From Odontesthes bonariensis (Eukaryota > Chordata > Actinopteri > Atheriniformes > Atherinopsidae), in the NCBI RefSeq assembly GCF_027942865.1, contig NC_134510.1, positions 17,973,209 to 18,037,208 on the forward strand: a stretch of 64,000 nucleotides of DNA. The letters are read 5' to 3'. The notes beneath the pieces are model-generated. The model saw nothing but the letters and a program-made list of their open reading frames with translations. It did no database searches and was not told the DNA's origin. Positions within the stretch are counted from its first letter, which is position 1; every line of letters begins with the position of its first letter. Below are positions 49,479 through 59,965 of the stretch, one piece after another. The translations under genes and the position numbers were made by a program.

Positions 49479-50276
49479 TGCCAAGTAAAGATTTAGAGAT
49501 CCAGTCCTGACTCATACGTCTCCTTTCCAACTCGGGACACAACAGAGACATACAATGGAGATGGGTTACATATATTTAACATATGATAGAGGATGACTCC
49601 CAGTGATAATGACTACTCAACCCAATGAGACACAACAAAGACTGTGCTTCTCTTGAGTGGAATTACTGTCCTATTTCCTTGGAGATGGTAAGGACAAATA
49701 ACATTTTTCCAATCCATAAAACTAGATTCGAGCTTGCAATTAAAGCCTGTGCAGATGGACATACTTCCTACCTGTGTCAGCGGAGATGCACTGGCTGTCA
49801 TTACCACCAGAGGTGCAGCAAGACTACGATGCCTATAGATAAATTACATTTTTGGTACATGTTAATTTGTGAGCTTTTATTAGCTTTGGACAGAGCCAGG
49901 CTGACCTTTTTTCTCCTGTTTCTCCATATGTGTGTGTGAGCTGCTCGTATTGATGTCATGCCTGTAAAAAAGCAGACTTCGACCTGGAGAAGGTAAGACA
50001 ATATTTATTTCTCTGTAAAACTCAGTATATAACTGCATGAATCTATTTCGGAAAGAGAAGTGTTATCAAGATCTGTGATTGACATGTTTAATGTTTTAAT
50101 TTGAGCAAATCTTACTTTTAAGAATATAATGTTGATAGGAGTAATGTGCTGAGTGTAATCTCTAAAGAGAATATTTATCACTCTTTATTTCTGCTCTTCT
50201 GTGTCTCTTAGTTTGGAAATAAAGTGGCACATTGTTGGCTTTGCTAGAAATGCTCAGTGGCTTGTGGATCACAAGG
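49479..50276 (+). other. possible spliced segments before the minisatellite
   Basis: Three stretches look like exons by their borders. 49479-49687 sits between TTTGTCACCGCAG and GATG|GTAAGG, and includes MRHNKDCASLEWNYC. A stretch ending at 49993 (VMPVKKQTSTWRR) stands before GTAAGAC. A third begins after CTCTTAG at 50211 and reads LEIKWHIVGFARNAQWLVDH into the minisatellite, where it meets a stop. I recognise no protein family. They could be a captured host gene, a transcript of the element itself, or chance. Confidence 0.2.
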
Positions 50277-52087
50277 CAGACCCCAGCAGCCGAGCAAGTG
50301 AACAAACCCCAGCAGCCGAGCAAGTGAACCGACCCCAGCAGCCCAGCAAGTGAACCGACCCCAGCAGCCCAGCAAGTGAACAGACCCCAGCAGCCCAGCA
50401 AGTGAACCGACCCCGGCAGCCCAGCAAGTGAACAGACCCCGGCAGCCGAGCAAGTGAACAGACCCCGGCAGCCGAGCAAGTGAACAGACCCCGGCAGCCC
50501 AGCAAGTGAACAGACCCCAGCAGCCGAGCAAGTGAACCGACCCCAGCAGCCCAGCAAGTGAACCGACCCCAGCAGCCCAGCAAGTGAACCGACCCCGGCA
50601 GCCCAGCAAGTGAACAGACCCCGGCAGCCGAGCAAGTGAACAGACCCCGGCAGCCGAGCAAGTGAACAGACCCCGGCAGCCGAGCAAGTGAACAGACCCC
50701 AGCAGCCCAGCAAGTGAACAGACCCCAGCAGCCCAGCAAGTGAACAGACCCCGGCAGCCCAGCAAGTGAACAGACCCCGGCAGCCCAGCAAGTGAACAGA
50801 CCCCGGCAGCCCAGCAAGTGAACAGACCCCGGCAGCCCAGCAAGTGAACAGACCCCGGCAGCCGAGCAAGTGAACAGACCCCAGCAAGTGAACAGACCCC
50901 AGCAGCCCAGCAAGTGAACAGACCCCAGCAAGTGAACAGACCCCAGCAGCCCAGCAAGTGAACAGACCCCAGCAGCCCAGCAAGTGAACAGACCCCGGCA
51001 GCCGAGCAAGTGAACAGACCCCAGCAGCCCAGCAAGTGAACAGACCCCAGCAAGTGAACAGACCCCAGCAGCCCAGCAAGTGAACAGACCCCAGCAAGTG
51101 AACAGACCCCAGCAGCCCAGCAAGTGAACAGACCCCAGCAAGTGAACAGACCCCAGCAAGTGAACAGACCCCAGCAAGTGAACAGACCCCAGCAAGTGAA
51201 CAGACCCCAGCAAGTGAACAGACCCCAGCAGCCCAGCAAGTGAACAGATCCCAGCAGCCCAGCAAGTGAACAGACCCCAGCAAGTGAACAGATCCCAGCA
51301 GCCCAGCAAGTGAACAGACCCCAGCAAGTGAACAGACCCCAGCAGCCCAGCAAGTGAACAGACCCCGGCAGCCGAGCAAGTGAACAGACCCCGGCAGCCC
51401 AGCAAGTGAACAGACCCCAGCAGCCCAGCAAGTGAACCGACCCCAGCAGCCCAGCAAGTGAACCGACCCCAGCAGCCCAGCAAGTGAACCGACCCCAGCA
51501 GCCCAGCAAGTGAACAGACCCCAGCAAGTGAACAGACCCCAGCAAGTGAACAGACCCCAGCAAGTGAACAGATCCCAGCAGCCCAGCAAGTGAACAGACC
51601 CCAGCAAGTGAACAGATCCCAGCAGCCCAGCAAGTGAACAGACCCCAGCAGCCCAGCAAGTGAACAGACCCCAGCAGCCTAGCAAGTGAACAGACCCCAG
51701 CAGCCTAGCAAGTGAACAGACCCCAGCAGCCGAGCAAGTGAACCGACCCCAGCAGCCGAGCAAGTGAACCGACCCCAGCAGCCCAGCAAGTGAACCGACC
51801 CCAGCAGCCCAGCAAGTGAACCGACCCCAGCAGCCCAGCAAGTGAACCGACCCCAGCAGCCCAGCAAGTGAACAGACCCCAGCAAGTGAACAGACCCCAG
51901 CAAGTGAACAGATCCCAGCAGCCCAGCAAGTGAACAGACCCCAGCAAGTGAACAGATCCCAGCAGCCCAGCAAGTGAACAGACCCCAGCAGCCCAGCAAG
52001 TGAACAGACCCCAGCAGCCTAGCAAGTGAACAGACCCCAGCAGCCTAGCAAGTGAACAGACCCCAGCAGCCGAGCAAGTGAACAGAC
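50277..52087. repeat. 1.8-kb minisatellite of 26-bp and 18-bp units
   Basis: About 70 tandem units. The long unit is CAGACCCCAGCAGCCCAGCA plus AGTGAA (26 bp). The short unit lacks eight bases (CAGACCCCAGCAAGTGAA). Variants alternate C/G in GCCCAGC/GCCGAGC, CAGACC/CCGACC, CCAGC/CCGGC and GACCCC/GATCCC. Because 26 is not a multiple of three and the - strand unit contains no stop in any phase, all three - frames stay open over most of the array. The + strand has a TGA per unit in one phase. It is inside the 8.76-kb insertion. Confidence 0.97.
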
Positions 52088-52324
52088 AGTTTGAAATGAT
52101 CTGACGATGATCCGCGCACAGTATGTATTGCCCAAATTGAATGTATTCTAAAATTATTTTTACATTTGTTTGATTTGCAAGAAATGGTTACAAAGTTTAA
52201 TGGCCATGACCTAAGTCCAAATATTGCTGATCGTCTTCATAAGCTCCTCTTGTGCTTCACAATTGTGGAACAGAGTCCAGCTCCCAATCCACATTCATTG
52301 CATTGAGAAGAAGGGCTCAAAATT

Positions 52325-52444
52325 ACTAGGGATGCACCGATGTATCGGCTCCTCCGTAACTCAGTGGGGTTAAGCACTTTGGATCGCCTTGTTGCTGAAA
52401 AGTGCTATATAAATACATTTCACTTCACTTCACTTCACTTCACT
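52325..52444 (+). mobile_element. hAT-end remnant and L2-like tail with (CACTT)n
   Basis: TAGGGATGCACCGATGTATCGG (52326-52348) resembles the CAGGGATGCACCGAT ends of hAT elements. It is followed directly by TTAAGCACTTTGGATCGCC and AAAGTGCTATATAAATACA with a run of CACTT units (52421-52444), an L2-type 3' tail. Two different element ends joined like this suggest successive insertion. Confidence 0.6.
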
Positions 52445-52929
52445 ACATGGCACTGAAAGGATCAGATATTTGGCTAAATTACAATAAGACTGAGTTATTA
52501 AGTGCATATAGACACCTTAATCTGACAAGAAATTGGATTGATACTGTTACTCGGATTGGATTAAGACCCCGAGATAACTTGGTTGAAAGTCAAATTAAAC
52601 CTGCTTGTAGACGCTGAAGCACGTGGTGAATTAGACTTTGCGTTCTGCGCATGCTCGAGATTTTTTTCCTGGGGTCGGGAACCGTAAGTCGCCATCGGTT
52701 CCCTGTTGTAGTCGCCATCGGAAAGAAAAACACCGCGATTAAGAATGCGCCGTTGTGCATCGCATTTGTGCAATAAGCAGCTCATCACAAATTAAATATA
52801 CGAAATATACGTAGCTTCATCTTGCTCTTCATTCACCATTTTCTCGAATGCCTGAGTTTGGTGTTGAAGGGGCAACCGGAAGTGGCTCTATCGATTTTGG
52901 AAGTAAAACACTATATTGAACAATTATAT
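52445..52929. other. interior of the insertion, nothing recognised
   Basis: Contains two close copies of GTCGCCATCGG (52688 and 52713). Otherwise unique-looking, no gene. Confidence 0.35.
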
Positions 52930-53860
52930 AAAGTAACTGCTGAATACCTTACATTTACAGAGATTGCCTTGTGTTTTTCTTTCAAATTAAATTGTTAAAC
53001 AGTTTTTGTTCAGTTTACTAAAATGATTGTTTAATACCATAAATTTACAGATATTATCTTTAAATACACATAATGTATTTTGATGTGCAGTGTTTAAGTT
53101 TCCATTGTCCAATTCACTGAAATAACTAATACTGTAAATGTGCAGAAATTCCTATTTGATTAAAGATGCATATTTAGTTTATACATGTGTCATTGTTGTT
53201 TTACTTGGGGAAACCACATTTATGCAGCAAATCAGTGTAGATGGACAAGACGGTTTCATGAAATGACTACTAAATACCCTTAATTTACAGGGATTGGCCT
53301 TAAATACAGCTATTTTTGATGTATTTTTAATGTACTCTGCTTTTTTACCCACTGTCCAATGAACATTTTTAAATCTTGTAATTCTTTAAAATTACAGAAT
53401 AATACTGTAAATGGGCAAACGTTTATCGTTGGTTTAATGCATTTATAGCATTTTTATACATTATTTCTCAGTCATTTGTACATGAAAGAACAATATTTAA
53501 ACAGGAAATTACTCTAGATAGATGAGGCCATTCCATGAAAAAAATACTAAAATACCCTTAATTTACAGGGACTGACCTTAAATGTAGCTATTTTTTATGT
53601 ATTTGTAATGTATTTAGCTTGTTTTTCCACTGCCTAATGGTTGTTTTTTAATATACTAATTCTCTAAAATGACAGATTAATACTGTAAATGGGCAGAAAT
53701 TTACCTTTAGTTTTATGAACCTAGTTCGTTTTTATATGTTAAAACTTTGTTATTGTACATGGAAAACATAGTATTTTAACATGAAATTACTGTAGATGGA
53801 CTGGGCTGTTTCCTAAAATAAATGATGTATACCGCAAAATTACAGAGATTAATCTGAAAG
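52930..53860. repeat. right subterminal tandem repeats of the 8.76-kb element
   Basis: Four diverged units of about 240-280 bp. Landmarks recur in order: AATTTACAGGGATTGGCC (53282), AATTTACAGGGACTGACC (about 53560), a weaker ACAGAGATTAATC (about 53838) and ACAGATATTATC (about 53047). Each unit also has AATACTGTAAATGGGCA or similar and GTAGATGGAC. The left field (45341-46015) has the same short motifs but no clear long unit. Confidence 0.75.
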
Positions 53861-54097
53861 TTATCTTATTTTAATCTTTTTTGACATAAAATGTATGTTA
53901 TTTTACAGTATGATGGCATTCATCAACTATAATATACTGTATTTTAAGTCATTTTGACTGTAAAATTTATTCTGTATTTTTACAGTTATTGTATGTAATT
54001 CTGTGATCCAGTTATTTACTGTAAATTTACGGTATCCGTTTGGAATCTTTGCTGCCAGTGCTTTTACCGTTTTTTTACCGTTTTTTTTTTTACAGTG

Positions 54098-54700
54098 TAC
54101 AAACACTCAAACCAACTGTCAAGCACATGAAAGGGTGATGATTTGGGCTTGTTTGCAGACCTGTGCATGTTGCAGTCTCTAAATCAAGCATGAATTCCTC
54201 TGTATACCAAAATATTCTGGAGAAAAACTGTGAGAGCATATGTCTGACAGCCAAAGCTTGGCTGAAATCGGGCCATGCAGCAAGAGAACGATCCCAAACA
54301 GACCAGCAAATCTACGACAGCTGGACAAAAAAAAGGAAGAGGTAAGAGTTGCAATGGCCCAATCAAAGTCCAGATGTCAACTTGATTGAAATGCTGAAGT
54401 AGGTACTTGAGAGAGCTCACTGAAATCCCATCACCCTCAATAAACTGAAGAAACATTGTTTATAAGAGTGGGACAAAATTCCTCCACAGACTGCGAATGT
54501 CATACGAAAAAAGGTTAATTCAATTTATTTCTGCGAAAGGTGGGGGCAAACTTACGTTTTAATATTTTTCCTCCACATTTTGGCTTAGTTTTTATTACCG
54601 TAAATTAATTACAACACAGTGTAATATGTCATGTGATCTTCTGAGAAGTGGTAAGGACCGGATCATTTTTTTAAAAAAAAGTTCTTTGTATACTTTGAAT
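54098..54700 (+). mobile_element. Tc1/mariner-type transposon, right part of the interrupted copy
   Basis: Resumes at TACAAACACTC and follows the second half of a Tc1 transposase: CCAACTGTCAAGCACATGAA, GTGATGATTTGGGCTTG, TGAATTCCTCTGTATACC, GATGTCAACTTGATTGAAATG and CAAAATTCCTCCACAGACTG, then a tail with AGAAGTGGTAAGGACCGGAT. Frames carry several indels. Together with 45175-45340 it is one old insertion. Confidence 0.88.
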
Positions 54701-57700
54701 TAAAAGAGGATTTACTTACTTTTTTATTATGACTTTAGATGTATCTTTAAATTTGACCTAGTGGTAGAGCAATATTGCTTGAGGAGTGGCCCTAATCCTT
54801 TAGTAAGCCATTATTGCTTCAACTCTTAGTTCTTGAGAACCAACCTGGTAGTTGAGCTAACATGCAGAGAAGTAAATAACAGGGGGAACAAAACCTCCTT
54901 GGTGTAAATAAAGATAAAATGTTCAATATTATTAATTTTACACTGATACGGTCACATTGATGCCGTTTCTATTATTCTGGTCACAGTATAGGGGAAACAA
55001 TGATGAATATTGGGACTTATCTCTTTGTAATGCTGTGATCATTACCCACTCGCCAAGTGCCTTAGAAAGAGACTGTTGGAGAAAAAATTTCTCTGGGGTC
55101 AGAGACGCATAGCAACATCTTTGAATAAGTCATGACCAAAAACAAAAAAACATTGGTCATTGTGGTCGCTACATGGTCTGTCATTGAAAATGACAAATGG
55201 TCTTTCATGTCTTCTTAACTTCCTCTGATGTTACTTCACATTTGCTCTTGGGTCTTTCAGGTGTGAGTCCTTTCCATTACAGGGCATTCTTCTGGGGCTG
55301 ACAGGGGCTGATGAACAAGGAAAACCATTGTAATGCAGCCATGACCACCTACAGTAAGAGAGTGTTTAGCTTCAGGCTATGTCCCCGGGACACTGTGCAG
55401 CAAACCTCAGTGGACATCAATCCATAAAAGATTTAAACAGAGTATAAGTCCATCTAAAACTCCCCTCAAGATGTCCTGTTTTGGATGACCAGAACAACAG
55501 TAAAGTGTGTGTGTGTGCATGTGTCCGCCTTACCCTCTGCTGTGTCAGAAATGTTTCACCTTGCACTTGGGACACACAACAACACCACAAACACACATTG
55601 AACTGGACAGGTGAGTGAGGAGACTGTACCTTAGACCTTGTCAGTTCTGTTCATATTATACCTGACACTGAGATGCATACAGCCTAGTGTCTAGAGACAA
55701 TCCTTTACTTTTTAGCAGGGAGAGCGTAAAGGACATGGCTTTATGTGCCTACAATCTATTTCTGTTTTCTAAAGTGAACAGGTGCCATTGTAGCTTTTAG
55801 TAGGTGTTCTATATTGACAATGTTTCCTTACAATGAAAGCAAATAATTAATGATAATTAGTGCTGGAGTTTTAAAGAAGAGTTAGTAAATATCTCCAAAC
55901 ATGTTCAATTGCAGTCACATAGACTTGAATTCATTCTGTTCCTAAAATTCTATACTTGTTCATTTGGAGGCCTTACTAATTGGGAAAAAAAGGATTGAAA
56001 CAAAAACCCTACTCCTGTTTAGGTTTAAGTTTAGGCAAAGAGACAGTGATCTGATCTTATGCTAGTTGCCCACATGACCCTTTAGATGCTGACAGACAGC
56101 TGTAAGCAGAGTCGGTCGGACACCAAATTATTCATAAGCTGCACACAAGCCAACCACCCCCACACTTGTACTCTAATTTGGCTTCATCAGAATCTGTGCG
56201 TGTCTCACTGTGTGAGTGAGTGCTTATGTATATGCATTTGTGGCTACAGGATAAAAGTCTTTGCTTTGTCGAGTTTGTTTTTTCACAGATGTGTATATCT
56301 TTAATTTGAGCTGCTATAGATGTTTGACGTAGCAACAATGGTCCACTGAACTTTTGATCCCCTAAATAGTTAATGAGTGATTTGATTAGGACCAAGGGGC
56401 CCCTTATTACAGCAGATGAGATCAGTGTCTGGGTCAAAGAAGGAAGAGGATACCACAGTGTCTGACAGAGAACCACATATTGACAACATCAATAAAGTGG
56501 GATCACTTTGTTGTTGATTTTGAAGTTTTCTGGAAATTATTTGGATATCATAAGGGCCATAGAAAACAGATGCTCCAACATTTGAAAAGCAACTACCAGT
56601 CAGTTTGCAGTATCACCTTATACCTGTGTTGTCTGTCTCAAAATTACAGTATGGGAGTATCTACGAATGTACTTCAAAAGATTAAGAATCTCATAGAACT
56701 GGTTGAAAATATGTTTGTTTTTCGCACAATAACTTCTACTTTTTTTTTCTAGAATTTTTTCTTATCGGTAGCTCTTTTGGAATTAGTTTCTCCTCAGTTC
56801 CCTTCAGTAGACCATGTTCCTGCTAGGTCCACACACACAGCACACAAAGTCAGTCCACATATGGGCAAGACTGAGCAGCACCCACAACAAGTACTAATGT
56901 CACAACCATTGCCCTCTTTGCTTCTTTCCCCCCTCTACTCAATAATTCAGTTCAAGGTGTCAGACAAAGCTGCCCTGGCTCATACAACCCCCTGTAAAAG
57001 ACACCACTGCTTGCTTCACTGATTTACATCTCTACCCCCACCACCACCTTGTCTCAATTAAACATTTGTCTAAGTGTTTAGAGGTGAATGCATGCAAACA
57101 AAACAGTAGTTGAGACAGGAAGGCCCACTTGACTAACACTTAGCCTATTCATGGAGGTAAAAACACCCCACACACAAGTGTAGATACTTTGGTCAAAGTA
57201 ATTTACTTTAAAATTAGACTCAAAATATCCCATGTAGTGAAATTAGACTATTCTCCTAAATAGTTAATTGATGCATTTGTGAGTTTTTTTTCTTTAAATG
57301 TAAGATGAGTATAACAACTATTTATGGATGTATTTGAAAGATGAAAACGTTTTTCGGTGACCACAAAAACTTTTTGGTTTTCTCGACCGAACAGAATATG
57401 ACCACTATATCACTGCCCGCCTAATTCTAATTATCATTCTCATTATTTTAACTTTTGTGTTTTTCCTTCTATGACTAATGGTAGGAGATTTCCTCTTGTA
57501 TCCCTTACACAACTGTCCTTGAGGAGGTAATTAGATCATGACATTGACTCAGAGGTTAATCTGTTTATTGCCTTTAGGTAGAAACAAAAAAAAATCAGAT
57601 GTGTCATTTGAAGAACTTTTTCATTGGGTGAGACACATCGACATGAAGGGGAATATTCAAAGAATAAGACAGTTGTTCAGATATGAAGTCACTGCCAGGG

Positions 57701-59379
57701 CACAGGGAACACGTGTGACCATATAAACACAAGTGGTTAGCAAAAGGGGAAATGAGCTGAAGATGCACTTTGTATGGGCACATGTTGGGAGACAAAAATG
57801 CCCTTACACTGCTCTAATGCAGAAGTGCTTATTTTTGGCACAGAATAGGAACTTGGCAAAGGCAGAGAACAAGATGTTAAAGTGTTACAAGAGGTGTCTG
57901 AATGCCAGGGACAAAGGAAAACAGAGGTAAAGAAAAGACACAGGTAGGAAAGCATTTGCTTGCTCCCATGGTAACGTAGCAGTGCACCTGTCATCTGCCA
58001 AAACAGGCTAATGATCATATATTGGTATACAATTTTACCAGTACTTCAAAGGATTATGCTATACGCTTTGTGTGTTAATACTATTTAATTTATTGGCAGA
58101 TTTTTATTGGCATGATTTTATTGGCATGATTCCGAGATTCATCAGAAATAGATAAGGGCCAAGTAAAAATGCTGTTGTTTTTTTGAATGGCCCATATTGA
58201 ATGTTTTTTTCTTTGAAACACCTCATTATTCAAACACTGTATTAAGAGTACTGTATTAAAGCATCAAACTGTATTAAAGTATTAACAGCAGCCAATTTAT
58301 TACCTCTTCTAGCTTCTGCAATACAATAATGTCCTACACTTTAACACTGTCCTCAAGCAAAACAATTTTGTTGTTATGTTCAGAGAATGTTTAGAGATTT
58401 TTTTGTAAAAGTGTGCAAGCTGAAAACTGTTAGAGACAGACAGCCAAAAATGTATTAACTAGGCAATATTGAAAGCATCTAAAATGTGAAATTGCTGTGG
58501 AATAGGAAAACTGTGAATGCCCATAACGGTCAAGATTGTAAATTTTAAAAACGGGTCACAACAGACAGTTTGGACTATAGTTTTGTTGCGATATTCATTT
58601 ATCTCAGAATTGACATTGTTGTTATGCATTTAGTGTTATAAAGATAAGAAGCAGTTGAATAATCTATTAATGATTTTAGCCTTTTAGGTGACTCGACCCT
58701 AGGAGTGGCAGTGTCTGGCTTGTATGGTGAGTCGGCCCAGTAGTTACCAACAACTGTATGATGGATTACCAAAAAATCTAGTACATATATCTAAGGTTCC
58801 CAGCTTGAATTAACCTGACATTGGTGACCCACTTTTCTTTTAATGCAGCCATCAGGTTGACAAACTTTTTTTTATAAGTGCCATTTTTCGCTCAGATTTT
58901 CCATTAATGATTCCATATCTCACAGAACTGCATTTATAGCTTAATCAATAACTGTTAGGAGGAGAACATGTTTACAGGTGGGGAAACCTTTTGACCATCA
59001 AACTATGGCTCATCTTCGCATATAATTATAATTACCAAATGATTTTTTTTCTTTTAATTGTATGTTATCCTCCATGCCTATGTGGCCTGTATAGTCCAAT
59101 AAAAATCAAATATGTCACTCAATTTAACTAGAATAACTCTCGGTGACTGCTAATTATCTTCCTCTTTTGCTTTCTTCATCACCACCTCCACTGCAGCCTC
59201 CTCCTTAACTCCTGAACTATCCCTCTGTAGCTGGTAGGACATGGCGGACGCACAGAGGCCCCACTGACAATGATGGATTTGACAAGAGGAAAGTGTTAAT
59301 GATATTCCCCCTTTGATGGCTGGGGCTACTTCACACACATTTGCATTTCCATTCATCATCCCGGCATTTATCATTATGG
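54701..59379. other. gene-free DNA
   Basis: AT-rich, a TG run at 55505-55517, a micro-duplication TTTATTGGCATGATT (58105-58133). Short open frames on both strands, none with a recognisable motif. Confidence 0.4.
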
Positions 59380-59965
59380 GGTGGCTGCCAAATCTAATTA
59401 CAGTCCTGGACTAACGGGGGTGACACGCCTGATATGAGGGCCCCCAGCCCCTTACACATGTCTATTCCTCAGTGTTTGTCACTTCCTCTCATTCTCTCTT
59501 GTTCACTTTAATTTTCTCATCTCACCTTCAGTGTTTTTTTGTTTGTTATTCCCTTCATGATGTACGTGTTTGCTGTTATATTGTGCACGACCCCTCACTT
59601 TGTTTTAAATCTGGAAGAAAAGATGGAAAATATCCGGCCAGGAAGTGCAGCCGTGTAGCACCAAACCCAATTAACTTCACTCTAAATGAAGTCATTTGAG
59701 GCCTCTTCATTAGAATTACTCCAAGAGGAGAGGGGGAAGCTGGGTGGCAAAAAATAAATAAGGGATAATATTGAGTTTCATAACACTGTTCCCGCGTGTC
59801 CCTTTCTTTTTTCTTCTGTCTATCATCCTCATCTTTTCTTCCGCTTTTCCTCTCCTGTGAGGTGATTTAAGCTGTGATCCAAGGAGATCACATTAGGCGG
59901 TTAGTGATTATCCCCTTATAACATTATCAACACAAATTATTCATGACCGATCACTTGTGACAAAG
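59380..59965. promoter_or_regulatory. cluster of candidate conserved non-coding elements
   Basis: Three dense unique blocks separated by C/T-rich spacers: 59385-59460 (TCTAATTACAGTCCTGGAC), 59630-59730 (CCCAATTAACTTCACTC, GAAGTCATTTGAGGCC, CATTAGAATTACTCC) and 59855-59965 (GGTGATTTAAGCTGTGATCC, GATCACATTAGGCGG, GTTAGTGATTATCCCC, AAATTATTCATGACCGATC). Core density and lack of repeats make this the most enhancer-like region of the right half. Inference only. Confidence 0.4.

Larger units (their letters stand above)
45341..54097. mobile_element. 8.76-kb CACTG-ended DNA transposon or composite inserted into a Tc1 copy
   Basis: Left end CACTGTAAAAAAAAAA (45341-45356) and right end T-run plus TTACAGTG (to 54097) are perfect 16-bp inverted repeats. 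TA occurs on both sides (45339-45340 and 54098-54099). Removing the interval restores a continuous Tc1 sequence that aligns with the uninterrupted copy near 33587. The flanks inside both ends are full of GTAATTTTACAG/CTGTAAATTTAC motifs, as in subterminal repeats of EnSpm/CACTA-type elements. The termini (CACTG) and TA duplication are compatible with several superfamilies. No transposase is recognised inside; mobilisation in trans is likely. The interior holds nested elements annotated separately. Confidence 0.8.

Noticed and set aside
49625..49939. 104-codon + strand frame with several Cys/His
   Set aside because: Cys/His spacing does not match a zinc finger I know, and a splice-donor-like GTAAGG interrupts it. 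Kept only as part of the uncertain exon-like stretch.
50162..51973. 603-codon - strand open frame (and overlapping frames of 471 and 454 codons)
   Set aside because: Produced by the 26/18-bp minisatellite, whose complement lacks stops in every phase. The three frames share the same repeating peptide and no start, domain or codon pattern supports translation.
50277..52087. CRISPR-like array
   Set aside because: Units are contiguous tandem repeats without unique spacers, in a vertebrate genome; it is a minisatellite.
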